Source: an uncultured Streptomyces sp.
GTDB taxonomy: Bacteria; Actinomycetota; Actinomycetes; Streptomycetales; Streptomycetaceae
Reading direction: 5' to 3'
DNA: 64,000 bases
NCBI RefSeq assembly: GCF_947488945.1
Contig: NZ_CANLBS010000011.1
Coordinates: 186,001 to 250,000 of the forward strand
Shown: positions 50,008-60,199 of the stretch, in pieces
Numbering within the stretch: position 1 is the stretch's first letter
Layout of the letters: every line of letters starts with the position of its first letter
Notes under the pieces: model-generated
What the model saw: the letters and a program-made list of their open reading frames with translations, nothing else
Database searches by the model: none
What the model was told of the DNA's origin: nothing
Made by a program: the position numbers and the translations under genes

Positions 50008-51276
50008 TCAGCCGGCGACGACCTCCACGGCCGCCAGGTTCTTCTTCCCGCGCCGCAGCACCAGCCACCGTCCGTGCAGCAGCTCGCCGGCCTCCGGGAC
50101 CGCCTCGCCGTCGGTGACCTTGACGTTGTTCACGTACGCGCCGCCCTCCTTGACCGTGCGGCGGGCGCCCGACTTGCTCGGCGCCAGACCCACCTCGACC
50201 AGCAGGTCCACCACCGGGCCGAGCGCGTCGACCCTGGCGTGCGGCACCTCCGAGAGCGCAGCGCCGAGCGTCGCCTCGTCCAGCCCGCCCAGCTCGCCCT
50301 GGCCGAAGAGCGCCTTCGACGCCGCCACGACCGCCGCGCACTGTTCGGCGCCGTGCACCAGCGTCGTCAGCTCCTCCGCCAGCGCCCGCTGCGCGGTCCG
50401 TGCCTGCGGACGCTCCTCGGTCGCCTTCTCCAGCTCCTCCAGCTCCTCGCGGGAGCGGAAGCTCAGGATGCGCAGGTAGGTGGAGATGTCCCGGTCGTCG
50501 ACGTTCAGCCAGAACTGGTAGAACGCGTACGGCGTGGTCATCTCCGGGTCGAGCCAGACCGCGCCGCCCTCGGTCTTGCCGAACTTGGTGCCGTCCGCCT
50601 TCACCATCAGCGGCGTCGCCAGCGCGTGCACCTCGGCCGAAGGCTCCAGGCGGTGGATCAGGTCGATGCCCGCCGTGAGGTTGCCCCACTGGTCGCTGCC
50701 GCCCTGCTGGAGGGTGCAGCCGTGCCGCCGGTACAGCTCCAGGAAGTCCATCCCCTGGAGCAGCTGGTAGCTGAACTCCGTGTAGCTGATGCCCTCCTGC
50801 GACTCCAGCCGACGGGCGACCGAGTCCTTGGTCAGCATCTTGTTGACCCGGAAGTGCTTGCCGATGTCCCGCAGGAACTCGATCGCGGACAGCCCCGCGG
50901 TCCAGTCCAGGTTGTTCACCATGACCGCGGCGTTCTCACCCTCGAAGGACAGGAACGGCTCGATCTGCGCCCGCAGCCGCGACACCCAGAGCGCGACCGT
51001 CTCCGGGGAGTTCAGCGTGCGCTCGGCGGTGGGACGGGGGTCACCGATCTGACCGGTGGCCCCGCCCACCAGCGCCAGCGGACGCAGCCCCGCCCGCTGG
51101 AGCCGGCGCATGGTGAGCACCTGGACCAGGTGCCCGACGTGCAGGCTCGCCGCGGTCGGGTCGAAGCCGCAGTAGAACGTGACCGGGCCGGCCGCGAGCG
51201 CCTTGCGCAGGGCGTCCTCGTCGGTGGACTGGGCGAAGAGCCCGCGCCACTTCAGCTCGTCGACGATGTCCGTCAC
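50008..51276 (-). CDS. tyrS: Tyrosyl-tRNA synthetase
   Basis: 422-aa class Ic synthetase charging tRNA-Tyr. The HIGH motif is HVGH (46-49), the KMSKS-equivalent is KFGKT (231-235), and the tyrosine/tRNA region is SYQLLQGMDFLELYRRHGCT then QQGGSDQWGNL. An S4 RNA-binding domain occupies about 355-422 (SKSGARRTVKEGGAYVNNVK). Length fits bacterial TyrRS. GTG start at 51276. Followed by a strong hairpin. No T-box leader is seen. Confidence 0.97.
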   Translation of the reverse strand: MTDIVDELKWRGLFAQSTDEDALRKALAAGPVTFYCGFDPTAASLHVGHLVQVLTMRRLQRAGLRPLALVGGATGQIGDPRPTAERTLNSPETVALWVSRLRAQIEPFLSFEGENAAVMVNNLDWTAGLSAIEFLRDIGKHFRVNKMLTKDSVARRLESQEGISYTEFSYQLLQGMDFLELYRRHGCTLQQGGSDQWGNLTAGIDLIHRLEPSAEVHALATPLMVKADGTKFGKTEGGAVWLDPEMTTPYAFYQFWLNVDDRDISTYLRILSFRSREELEELEKATEERPQARTAQRALAEELTTLVHGAEQCAAVVAASKALFGQGELGGLDEATLGAALSEVPHARVDALGPVVDLLVEVGLAPSKSGARRTVKEGGAYVNNVKVTDGEAVPEAGELLHGRWLVLRRGKKNLAAVEVVAG

Positions 51277-51321
51277 GATTCTCGTGTCTCCTCGGATGTT
51301 GCGTACAGACCTCCGACGAGG

Positions 51322-52712
51322 TTATACGCCCCGGCTCACCGAACTCATCCGGAAATCCGGCACCCGCAGCGCGGGCATCGCGGCACGGGTGAACCAGTCG
51401 CCCCACTCGCGCGGCAGCGTGGGCTCCGTACGCCCCGCCTCGGTGGCCCGGGACAGCAGGTCCACCGGCGATTCGTTGAACCGGAAATTGTTCACCTCGC
51501 CGACCACCTCGCCGTCCTCCACCAGGTACACCCCGTCCCGCGTCAGGCCGGTCAGCAGCAGCGTCGCGGGGTCCACCTCCCTGATGTACCAGAGGGACGT
51601 CAGCAGCAGCGCCGGGCCCTTCGTCGCCGCCACCATCTCGTCCAGCGACCGCTCCCCGCCGCCCTCCAGCAGCAGGTTGTCGATCGCCGGGGCCACCGGC
51701 AGCCCGGTCACCCCCGCCGAGTGACGGGTCGTGGTCAGCCGCTCCAGCCGGCCCTCCCGCACCCAGTCCACCGGGGCCAGCGGCAGCCCGTTGTCGAAGA
51801 CCGACCCGCCGTCGCCCGACGCGTGCGCGATCACGAACGGCGCGCACTCCAGCCCCGGCGCGTGCGGGTCGCTGCGCAGCGTCAGCGGCAGCGGGGACAG
51901 CCGGTCGCCGAGGCGGGTGCCGCCGCCCGGCACGGAGAACACCGTCCGACCCTCCACCGCGTCCCGGGCGGTGGACGACCACAGCTGGTAGATCAGCAGG
52001 TCCGCCACGGCCGTCGGCGGCAGCAGCGTCTCGTACCGCCCGGCCGGCAGCTCGACGCGCCGCTCCGCCCACGTCAGGCGGCGCGCCAGCTCCGCGTCGA
52101 GCGCCGCCGGGTCCACGTCCTTGAAGTCACGGGTGGCCCGGCCGGCCCACGCGGACTTCGTGCGGTCCGGCGACTTCGCGTTGAGCTCAAGCGTCCCGTT
52201 CGGCTGGTCGTGCCGCAGCCGCAGCCCGGTCGAGGTACCCACGTACGTCGAGGTCATCTCGTGGTGGGCGAAGCCGTACAGCTCCCGCCCCCCGGACCGG
52301 GCGCGGGCGAACGCGTCGCCCAGCGCCGGCGCGAAGTCGGCGAACACCTCCGGGCCGGTGGTGGCCGGCGCGTCCCCGAAGTCCGGCGACGCCTCCACCC
52401 CGGTGACCAGTGGCTGCGCGTCCTCGGCGGGGCCCGCCGCGCGGGCGGCCGCCTCGGCCGCCCGCACCAGCGGCTCCAGCTCCCCGGCGGTCACCGCGGA
52501 ACGCGTCACCACGCCCGACGCGGCGCCCTCGGCGCCGTCGACCGTCGCGATCACGGTCAGGGTCCTGCCCCGGGTCACCCCGTTGGTGGTGAGCGAGTTC
52601 CCCGCCCACCGAAGGTTGGCCGAGGACGTCTCGTCGGCGATCACCACGCACCCGTCGGCGGTGGACAGCGCGAGCGCCCGCTCGACGATCTCGTACGGCT
52701 TGCTGACGCGGC

Positions 52713-52716
<4 letters not shown>
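51322..52716 (-). CDS. TldE/PmbA family metalloprotease-related protein
   Basis: 464-aa protein of the TldD/PmbA family, the non-zinc partner of the TldD-TldE heterodimer. Family features are the N-terminal nucleotide-like fold (EIVERALALSTADGCVVIAD) and conserved GRYETLLPPTAVADLLIYQL, GDGGSVFDNGLPLAPVDWVR and LLLTGLTRDGVYLVEDGEVV. It lacks HExxxH, as TldE subunits do. It overlaps tldD by ATGA. The complex unfolds and cleaves peptides, for example in peptide natural product maturation. Confidence 0.9.
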
Positions 52717-54236
<1,520 letters not shown>

Positions 54237-54581
54237 GGGCGGCCTCTCCTCTGGTCACTCGGATCACGTGCCGGGATCGCCCCCCGGATCGCGTACGAGG
54301 CAGTGAAGCACGGCGGGAGGCGGCGGGGGGAGGGGAGAGGGGGCGGGCGGGATCCGCGTCGGCGCCGCGGGTGCCAGGGAGGAAGGGCTGACCGCCCACG
54401 CGCCGGGGGCGGTCCTCCGACACGGCGGCTCCCGGCCGCCGCGTACCGGACCGGACCGCGCGGCCCGCTGTAGGAACCCGACAGTGCCGTGGGGGAGCCA
54501 CTGTCGGAGGCCGATTCCTCGATCCACGGACGGTACCGATAGGTTTTCGGCGTACCAAACCGTCAAGGAAAGGGTGATCCG
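54237..54581 (+). promoter_or_regulatory. fabG promoter region with a hairpin
   Basis: 345 nt without a gene. A 9-bp inverted repeat CCGACAGTG / CACTGTCGG (54478-54507) precedes a probable -10 box TAGGTT (54540-54545). GGTTT (54542-54546) and AAACC (54557-54561) form a short inverted repeat downstream of it. GGAAAGG lies before the TTG start. These could be targets of a fatty-acid regulator, but no known box is matched. Confidence 0.45.
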
Positions 54582-55301
54582 TTGAGCCGCTCGGTTCTCG
54601 TCACCGGAGGAAACCGGGGCATCGGCCTCGCCATCGCCCGCGCCTTCGTCGAAAACGGCGATCAGGTCGCGATCACCTACCGCTCCGGAGAGCCGCCCCG
54701 CGAACTCACCGACGGCGGCGTCCTCGCGGTCCGCTGCGACATCACCGACGCCGAGCAGGTGGAGCAGGCCTACAAGGAGATCGAGGAGAAGCACGGTCCC
54801 GTCGAGGTGCTGGTGGCCAACGCCGGTATCACCAAGGACCAGTTGCTGATGCGGATGTCCGAGGACGACTTCACCTCGGTCGTGGACACCAACCTCACCG
54901 GCACCTTCCGCGTGGTCAAGCGCGCCAACCGCGCGATGCTGCGCGCGAAGAAGGGCCGGGTCGTCCTGATCTCCTCCGTCGTCGGCCTCCTCGGCTCGGC
55001 CGGACAGGCCAACTACGCGGCCTCCAAGGCTGGTCTGGTCGGCTTCGCCCGGTCGCTGGCCCGCGAACTCGGCTCGCGCAACATCACTTTCAACGTCGTC
55101 TCGCCCGGGTTCGTCGACACCGACATGACCCAGGTGCTCACCGAGGAGCAGCGCAAGGGCATCGTGTCCCAGGTGCCGCTGGGCCGCTACGCGCGGCCCG
55201 ACGAAGTCGCCGCGGCCGTGCGGTTCCTCGCCTCGGACGACGCGTCGTACATCACTGGAGCCGTCATCCCCGTTGACGGCGGATTGGGCATGGGTCACTG
55301 A
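54582..55301 (+). CDS. fabG: 3-oxoacyl-[ACP] reductase FabG
   Basis: 239-aa classical SDR that reduces 3-oxoacyl-ACP with NADPH. The cofactor loop is TGGNRGIG (8-15), the structural NAG motif ANAGI (79-83), and the catalytic residues Ser131/Ser132, Tyr145 and Lys149 (QANYAASKAG). It ends in PVDGGLGMGH. The TTG at 54582 is chosen because the protein starts immediately with the first strand and AAGGAAAGG lies upstream. fabI follows after 5 nt, as in SCO1815-SCO1814. Confidence 0.95.
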   Translation: MSRSVLVTGGNRGIGLAIARAFVENGDQVAITYRSGEPPRELTDGGVLAVRCDITDAEQVEQAYKEIEEKHGPVEVLVANAGITKDQLLMRMSEDDFTSVVDTNLTGTFRVVKRANRAMLRAKKGRVVLISSVVGLLGSAGQANYAASKAGLVGFARSLARELGSRNITFNVVSPGFVDTDMTQVLTEEQRKGIVSQVPLGRYARPDEVAAAVRFLASDDASYITGAVIPVDGGLGMGH

Positions 55302-55306
55302 TCACC

Positions 55307-56074
55307 ATGAGCGGAATTCTCGACGGCAAGCGCATCCTCATCACCGGGGTGCTGATGGAGTCGTCCATCGCGTTCCACACCGCGAAGGTGGCCCAGGAGC
55401 AGGGCGCGGAGATCATCCTCACCGCCTTCCCCCGGCCGACGCTCACCGAGCGCATCGCCAAGAAGCTGCCCAAGCCCGCCAAGGTCATCGAGCTGGACGT
55501 GACCAACCAGGAGCACCTGGACCGCCTGGAGGGCCTCGTCCGCGACGAACTGGGCTCCCTCGACGGTGTCGTCCACTCGATCGGCTTCGCCCCGCAGGAC
55601 GCCCTCGGCGGCAACTTCCTGCAGACCCCGTTCGAGTCGGTGGCCACCGCGATGCACGTCTCGGCGTTCTCCCTGAAGTCGCTCGCGATGGCCTGCAAGC
55701 CGCTGATGACGAACGGCGGTTCCATCGTCGGTCTCACCTTCGACGCGCAGTTCGCGTGGCCGCAGTACGACTGGATGGGCCCGACGAAGGCGGCGCTGGA
55801 GGCCACCTCCCGCTACCTCGCCCGTGACCTCGGCAGCGAGAACATCCGCTGCAACCTGGTCTCGGCCGGCCCGCTCGGCTCCATGGCCGCGAAGTCCATC
55901 CCCGGCTTCGGCGACCTCGCCAAGGTCTGGGACACCCGCTCGCCGCTGGCCTGGGACATGGCCGACCCGGAGCCCGCCGGCCGGGGCGTCGTCGCCCTGC
56001 TCTCGGACTTCTTCCCGAAGACGACGGGCGAGATCGTCCACGTCGACGGCGGCGTGCACATGATCGGCGCCTGA
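55307..56074 (+). CDS. fabI: Enoyl-[ACP] reductase FabI (InhA type)
   Basis: 255-aa NADH-dependent enoyl-ACP reductase that completes each elongation cycle. InhA-like marks are GKRILITGVLMESSIAFHTA, VHSIGFAPQDALGGNFLQTP, and the catalytic Tyr154-x6-Lys161 (QYDWMGPTKAALEA) instead of YxxxK, with SAGPLGSMAAKSIPGF after it. Family members are the target of triclosan and, in mycobacteria, isoniazid. Co-transcribed with fabG. Confidence 0.96.
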   Translation: MSGILDGKRILITGVLMESSIAFHTAKVAQEQGAEIILTAFPRPTLTERIAKKLPKPAKVIELDVTNQEHLDRLEGLVRDELGSLDGVVHSIGFAPQDALGGNFLQTPFESVATAMHVSAFSLKSLAMACKPLMTNGGSIVGLTFDAQFAWPQYDWMGPTKAALEATSRYLARDLGSENIRCNLVSAGPLGSMAAKSIPGFGDLAKVWDTRSPLAWDMADPEPAGRGVVALLSDFFPKTTGEIVHVDGGVHMIGA

Positions 56075-56090
56075 CCCGCCGGCTCCACCC

Positions 56091-56141
56091 GTCGGCCGCG
56101 TACCGCGCGCACCGGATTTTTCCGGGCGGTACGCGGCCGAC
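56091..56141 (+). terminator. Terminator of the fabG-fabI operon
   Basis: A perfect 16-bp stem (56091-56106 with 56126-56141) with an internal small hairpin CCGG-ATTTTT-CCGG in the loop, 17 nt after the fabI stop. Confidence 0.82.
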
Positions 56142-56249
56142 GCGCGTCCCGGAGCCCCCGGCCCCGCCGCCCCGGGTCGAAAGTCCGGCCCGCCCCCCGC
56201 AGAATGTGGAGGAACCGGACTCTGGTCAGGCTGCGGGGAGGTGATCGCT

Positions 56250-56624
56250 GTGCGCTCCATACGCCCGTTCTGGACCCTGCCGACGGCGTCCCTCGCCGTC
56301 GCCGGACTCCTCACCTGCCTCGGTACGTACGCGGCGGGCGACGCCGCCCCGTCGGGACGACCGGTCGCCGCACGGGCCGCGCCCTCCCCGGAGCCCGCCG
56401 GAGCGGAATGCCGCACCACCGTCCACGGCTCGCTGGTCGTGGCGTACTGCCACAACGCCTACCCCTCCGTCGACCGGGTGCGCCTGCACACCGAGTGCGG
56501 CCGCTGGTGGGACGTGGACGCCGACGGGCCGCCGGTGGCCGTGGCGCCCGGACGGACGGTCCGGCTCACCGACCGCTGCTGGAAAGAGGTCGCCTCGGCC
56601 TGGGTGAGCCACGCGAGGACCTGA
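56250..56624 (+). CDS. Small secreted hypothetical protein
   Basis: 124-aa protein with a signal peptide (about 1-35: RSIRPFWTLPTASLAVAGLL, TCLGTYAAGDA) and a short exported domain with four Cys (AECRTTV, VAYCHNAY, TECGRWW, DRCWKE), probably two disulfides. The GTG at 56250 is preferred over GTG 56241 because GGGGAGG lies 7 nt before it. Function unknown. Confidence 0.75.
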   Translation: MRSIRPFWTLPTASLAVAGLLTCLGTYAAGDAAPSGRPVAARAAPSPEPAGAECRTTVHGSLVVAYCHNAYPSVDRVRLHTECGRWWDVDADGPPVAVAPGRTVRLTDRCWKEVASAWVSHART

Positions 56625-56676
56625 GAGGGCCGTCCCGCCGGTGTGCGCGGCGAGGGTGCGGGCGGGGTGTCCGCGT

Positions 56677-56747
56677 GCGAGCCACGCCCTCGACTGCGTC
56701 GCGGCCCGTCAGACCTGGTCCGCGACGCAGTCGAGGGCGTGGCTCGC
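56677..56747 (-). terminator. 28-bp perfect inverted repeat enclosing the fadR-like stop codon
   Basis: Arms 56677-56704 and 56720-56747 are exact reverse complements; the 15-nt loop (56705-56719) contains the TGA stop of the minus-strand regulator. The right arm is the coding sequence for the regulator's last ~9 codons (ASHALDCVAD). As RNA it forms a very stable hairpin at the end of the message. Such a long perfect stem overlapping coding sequence is unusual. Confidence 0.8.
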
Positions 56748-57383
56748 CGCCTCGGACGCGGCGGTCTCCGCGTCGCCCGCCCGGATCGCCTCCACCAGCC
56801 GCGCGTGGTCCATGTGCTTCTCCGGCCGCAGTTCCGGGCCCACGTCGCCGCGCAGGTAGTCCCGCAGCACGTCGCCGAGGTCCGCGTACAGCTCGGTCAG
56901 CACGTCGTTGTGCGAGGCGGCGACCACCGCCAGGTGCAAGGTGGCGTCCGCGGCCACGAAGGCCTCCGCGTCGCCCGCCGCCCAGGTCTCCTCGCGCCGG
57001 GCCATCAGCGCGTCGAGCTGCCGCATGTCCCGCTCGGTGCGGCGGGAGGCCGCCAGCCGGGCCGCCGCCGACTCCAGCGTCGAGCGCAGCTCCGCCACGT
57101 GCCGGGGATCGGCCGTGGCGAACCTGCGGTGCATCACGCCGGCCAGCTCGCTCGTGGCGACGACGTAGGTCCCCGACCCCTGCCGGATGTCCAGCAGACC
57201 GTTGTGCGCCAGCGCCCGGACCGCCTCGCGGACCGTGTTGCGCGCCACCCCGAGCTGTTCCACCAGGGCGGGCTCGGTCGGGATGCGGGAGCCGACCGGC
57301 CACTCGCCCGAGGTGATCTGGTTCCTCAGCTGGGCGATCACCTGGTCGGCGAGAGCCGACCTCCGGGGGGACGTCAGCGCCAT
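56709..57383 (-). CDS. FadR/GntR-family transcriptional regulator (FCD domain)
   Basis: 224-aa regulator. The N-terminal GntR winged helix (about 10-75) reads ALADQVIAQLRNQITSGEWP, RIPTEPALVEQLGVARNTVR and LLDIRQGSGTYVV; the C-terminal all-helical FCD ligand domain has the metal/ligand His and Asp pattern (FVAADATLHLAVVAASHND, KHMDHARLVEAIRAGD). The ATG at 57383 is used. It is divergent from an MFS gene whose promoter carries a perfect palindrome that is the likely operator. Its own 3' end forms part of a 28-bp inverted repeat. Confidence 0.92.
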   Translation of the reverse strand: MALTSPRRSALADQVIAQLRNQITSGEWPVGSRIPTEPALVEQLGVARNTVREAVRALAHNGLLDIRQGSGTYVVATSELAGVMHRRFATADPRHVAELRSTLESAAARLAASRRTERDMRQLDALMARREETWAAGDAEAFVAADATLHLAVVAASHNDVLTELYADLGDVLRDYLRGDVGPELRPEKHMDHARLVEAIRAGDAETAASEAASHALDCVADQV

Positions 57384-57556
57384 GGTGCACCTTCCTCGCA
57401 TGTTCGGTCCGGGATGACCGGGGACCTCGGGTCCGTCGTCGGCGAGGGACCTCGGCGCCCGTGTCGTACGCGGGGGCGTGGGCCGGATTCTCGCAGGGAG
57501 GCGGGGGACGGGGGAGTACCGGCCTCCGCGGGCCCCCGGCCGGCCGTGCGCGCGAC

Positions 57557-57587
57557 TGGACAACCAATCATCCCATGATTCTATGAT
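57557..57587 (+). promoter_or_regulatory. Near-consensus promoter with embedded FadR-type operator
   Basis: -35 TGGACA (57557-57562) and -10 TATGAT (57582-57587) with a 19-nt spacer. The spacer contains the perfect palindrome AATCAT-CCC-ATGATT (57566-57580). Transcription should start about 57594, immediately before ATG 57595, so the mRNA is probably leaderless. The divergent GntR-type regulator is the obvious candidate to bind the palindrome. Confidence 0.75.
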
Positions 57588-57594
57588 GGGCGTC

Positions 57595-58878
57595 ATGGAT
57601 GACGAAACGACGACCGTGCGCCGGCCCCCGGCTCCTGCCGCCCATGGTTCCTCGGCCGGCCCGGCGCAGCCCGCCGCGTCCGAGGGCCGCAAGGCCGCCG
57701 TCCCCGCCGGGCTCATGGCGGTCGGTCTCGTACTCGCCGCCGTCAACCTCCGCCCGGCCATCACCAGCCTCGGCGCGCTGCTGGAGGAGGTCCGTGACGC
57801 CCTGCACATGAGCGGCAGCGTCGCCGGACTCCTCACGTCGGTGCCGCCGCTCTGCTTCGCCGTCTTCGGGGTCATGGCACCCCGTCTCGCCCGCCGCTTC
57901 GGCCCTGGAGCCGTCGTGTGGGCGGGGATGGCCGCCATCGCGGCCGGACTGCTGATCCGGCCCTTCGTGGGTTCCACCGCCGGGTTCCTCGTCGCAAGCG
58001 CCCTCGCCCTGATGGGCATCGCGGTCAGCAACATCCTGCTGCCGGTCATCGTCAAGCGCTGGTTCCCGGACCGCGTCGGCTCCATGACCGGCCTGTACTC
58101 CATGGCGCTCGCGCTCGGCACCGCGCTCGCCGCCGCGTTCACGGTCCCGCTGGCCGGGGCGCTGGGCGGCTGGCAGGGCGGCCTGGGGATCTGGGCCGTC
58201 CCCGCGGTGGTCGCGCTGGTGCTGTGGTCGCGGTTCGCCCGCCGGCCGCGCGACGGGGCGCCCACCGGCTCCGCGGCCGCGCAGGCGCCGTCGGCTCCCC
58301 TCCGGATCACCCGCAGCCGGACCTCCTGGGCGCTCGCCTGCTTCTTCGGCCTCCAGGCCACCGCCGCCTACATCACCATGGGCTGGATGCCCCAGATCTT
58401 CCGGGACGCCGGTGTCTCCGCGGGGACCGCGGGCGTGCTGCTGGCGGTCACCATGGCCATGGGCGTTCCGCTCGCCTTCGTCATCCCCCGGGCCGCCGCC
58501 CGGATGCGCAGTCAGGGCCCGATCGTCGTCTTCCTCGGCCTGTGCGGCCTCGCGGGGTACGCCGGCCTCTACCTCGCCCCCGCGGGCGGCGCGTGGGCCT
58601 GGGCGCTGCTGCTCGGCATCGCCAACTGCGCCTTCCCGCTCGCCCTCACCATGATCGGGATGCGCGCCCGCTCCGGCGCGGGCGTCGTCCGGCTCTCCGC
58701 GTTCGCGCAGTCCACCGGCTACCTGATCTCGATCCCCGGCCCGCTGCTGATCGGCGTGCTCAACGACGCCAGCGGCGGCTGGGGGCTGCCGATCGCGCTG
58801 ATGGCGGGGCTGATGATTCCCCAGATGGTGGCGGGTGTGCTGGCGGGACGGCCCCGGACGATCGAGGACGAGTGCTGA
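57595..58878 (+). CDS. MFS transporter, CynX/NimT type
   Basis: 427-aa permease with 12 predicted helices. An Ala/Pro-rich cytoplasmic N-terminus (1-37) precedes AGLMAVGLVLAAVNLRPAITSLGALLEEVR, the LRPA/S motif of the cyanate/nitroimidazole (CynX/NimT) branch; FGVMAPRLARRFGPGAVVW is the A-motif loop. ATG 57595 is chosen because the -10 box ends 7 nt earlier; ATG 57586 would lie within the -10 and spacer. Expression is probably controlled by the divergent FadR-like regulator. Confidence 0.9.
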   Translation: MDDETTTVRRPPAPAAHGSSAGPAQPAASEGRKAAVPAGLMAVGLVLAAVNLRPAITSLGALLEEVRDALHMSGSVAGLLTSVPPLCFAVFGVMAPRLARRFGPGAVVWAGMAAIAAGLLIRPFVGSTAGFLVASALALMGIAVSNILLPVIVKRWFPDRVGSMTGLYSMALALGTALAAAFTVPLAGALGGWQGGLGIWAVPAVVALVLWSRFARRPRDGAPTGSAAAQAPSAPLRITRSRTSWALACFFGLQATAAYITMGWMPQIFRDAGVSAGTAGVLLAVTMAMGVPLAFVIPRAAARMRSQGPIVVFLGLCGLAGYAGLYLAPAGGAWAWALLLGIANCAFPLALTMIGMRARSGAGVVRLSAFAQSTGYLISIPGPLLIGVLNDASGGWGLPIALMAGLMIPQMVAGVLAGRPRTIEDEC

Positions 58879-58895
58879 GATGCGAGACTGGGCCC

Positions 58896-59012
58896 ATGCC
58901 CGTCCTCGACCCGAACCCCCAGAACGGTCAGAAGAAGCTGCTCCTCGTCCTCGGGGCCATGCTCGTCATCACCGTGATCATCAGCGTCATCGCCACCATC
59001 GCCTCCCCGTGA
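58896..59012 (+). CDS. SGM_5486-family transporter-associated small membrane protein
   Basis: 38-aa protein MPVLDPNPQNGQKKLLLVLG then a single hydrophobic helix (AMLVITVIISVIATIASP). It starts 17 nt after the MFS stop. I recall this short family as a consistent neighbour of such transporters in Streptomyces. It is probably co-transcribed with the MFS gene and may help the transporter; direct evidence is lacking. Confidence 0.8.
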   Translation: MPVLDPNPQNGQKKLLLVLGAMLVITVIISVIATIASP

Positions 59013-59060
59013 ACACCCTCTGAGCACCCCCGCCCCCCGGTCGGGGGTGGGGCTGGCCCC

Positions 59061-59080
59061 CCTGTCCCCTAGGGGACAGG
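59061..59080 (+). terminator. 20-bp palindrome after the MFS unit
   Basis: CCTGTCCCCTAGGGGACAGG is a perfect palindrome 48 nt past the small protein's stop. It fits a terminator, or alternatively an operator for the next small gene. Confidence 0.55.
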
Positions 59081-59172
59081 CCCAGGGTCGCGTGGGTGGC
59101 TTACCGGATGGGCCCGCGCCCGCTTCCTCCGTAGATTCCAGGTAGTCGAACCGATGACCTGTGGAGGCGGAC

Positions 59173-59376
59173 ATGCCGGCCCCTGTGTACCCCCGGACGC
59201 CCCCGGACCCCGGGCCGGCCGGCGCGCGGCTGCCCTGGTGGGCGGTGGCGCTGCCCGTCGTCGCCTTCGCCGTGCTGCTCGTCGTGGTGAGCGACCCGGA
59301 GCAGGCGCAGGCCGCCTCGGGCCACCCCGCGGCGGGACGCCTGATCGAACGCGCGATCGCGCTGCTGTCCCCGTGA
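59173..59376 (+). CDS. Small single-helix membrane protein
   Basis: 67-aa protein: a Pro-rich N-terminus (MPAPVYPRTPPDPGPAGARL), one transmembrane helix (about 22-41, WWAVALPVVAFAVLLVVVSD) and an Ala-rich tail. TGGAGG lies 6 nt upstream of ATG 59173. I do not recognise a family; conservation would be needed to be sure it is a gene. Confidence 0.65.
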   Translation: MPAPVYPRTPPDPGPAGARLPWWAVALPVVAFAVLLVVVSDPEQAQAASGHPAAGRLIERAIALLSP

Positions 59377-59557
59377 GGCCGGTCCGGTGCGTCCCGCTCC
59401 CGTCGCTCCTCCCGCACCGGCCGTCCCGTCCGGGCGCGCGTCCGTCACCCGCCCGGTCACGCCTCCGCGTCCCTCCCGGTCACGCGTCCGTCACCGCTCC
59501 GGGTGAGCCCGTCAACACCCTGCGCCCGGGGCCGCGATTCGTGCGAAGCTGAAGAGC

Positions 59558-60076
59558 ATGAGCGTCGACACACCTCGCAGGATCGTTCTCCTCCGGCACG
59601 CGAAGGCCGAATGGTCGCAGGCCTCCGACCACGAGCGACCGCTGGCCGAGCGCGGGCGCACGGAAGCGCCCGTGGCGGGCAGCAGGCTCGCCCAGATCGG
59701 GTTCGACTTCGACCTGGCCCTGTGCTCGACCGCCACCAGGACGAGGGAGACCTGGAAACTGGCGGTCCACGAGTTCGCGGAGCGCCCCAGGACCGTGTAC
59801 GAGGAGCGGCTCTACGAAGCCTCGCTCGGCGAACTGATCGCCCTTTTCAACGAGACGCCCGACGATGTCCGCAACCTTCTCGTGGTCGGCCACAACCCCG
59901 GCATGCATGGGGCCGCAGACGCCCTGGCGGGCCCGTCCGACGGCGCCTTGCTCGCGCGGATGCGCAAGGACGGCTTCCCCACCGCCTCCTTCGCCGTGCT
60001 GGAGTTCCCGGGCGCCTGGAAGGACGTGGAGCACGGCTCCGGCAAGCTCGTCTCGTACTGGACCCCGAACGACTGA
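59558..60076 (+). CDS. SixA-like histidine phosphatase
   Basis: 172-aa histidine phosphatase superfamily member. The catalytic RHA is Arg13-His14-Ala15 (IVLLRHAKAEW), followed by DHERPLAERGRTEA, LCSTATRTRETWKL (second Arg), ERLYEASLGELIAL (acid) and the second catalytic His in LLVVGHNPGMH. E. coli SixA dephosphorylates phospho-His of HPt or PTS proteins. The target here is unknown. A hairpin follows the gene. Confidence 0.9.
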   Translation: MSVDTPRRIVLLRHAKAEWSQASDHERPLAERGRTEAPVAGSRLAQIGFDFDLALCSTATRTRETWKLAVHEFAERPRTVYEERLYEASLGELIALFNETPDDVRNLLVVGHNPGMHGAADALAGPSDGALLARMRKDGFPTASFAVLEFPGAWKDVEHGSGKLVSYWTPND

Positions 60077-60130
60077 CCGGGCCCGCCCCCTGCGCCCCGG
60101 TGGCTGTCCAGGCTCCGGGGCGGTGAGCCG

Positions 60131-60165
60131 CGAGACCCCCGGCGCCTCGGGCGCCGGGGGTCTCG
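60131..60165. terminator. Bidirectional terminator between sixA-like gene and serB
   Basis: A perfect 15-bp stem CGAGACCCCCGGCGC (60131-60145) / GCGCCGGGGGTCTCG (60151-60165), loop CTCGG, between the converging stops at 60076 and 60200. Confidence 0.82.
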
Positions 60166-60199
60166 TCGTACGCGGAGGGGCGTTCGGGCGCGGCGCGGG

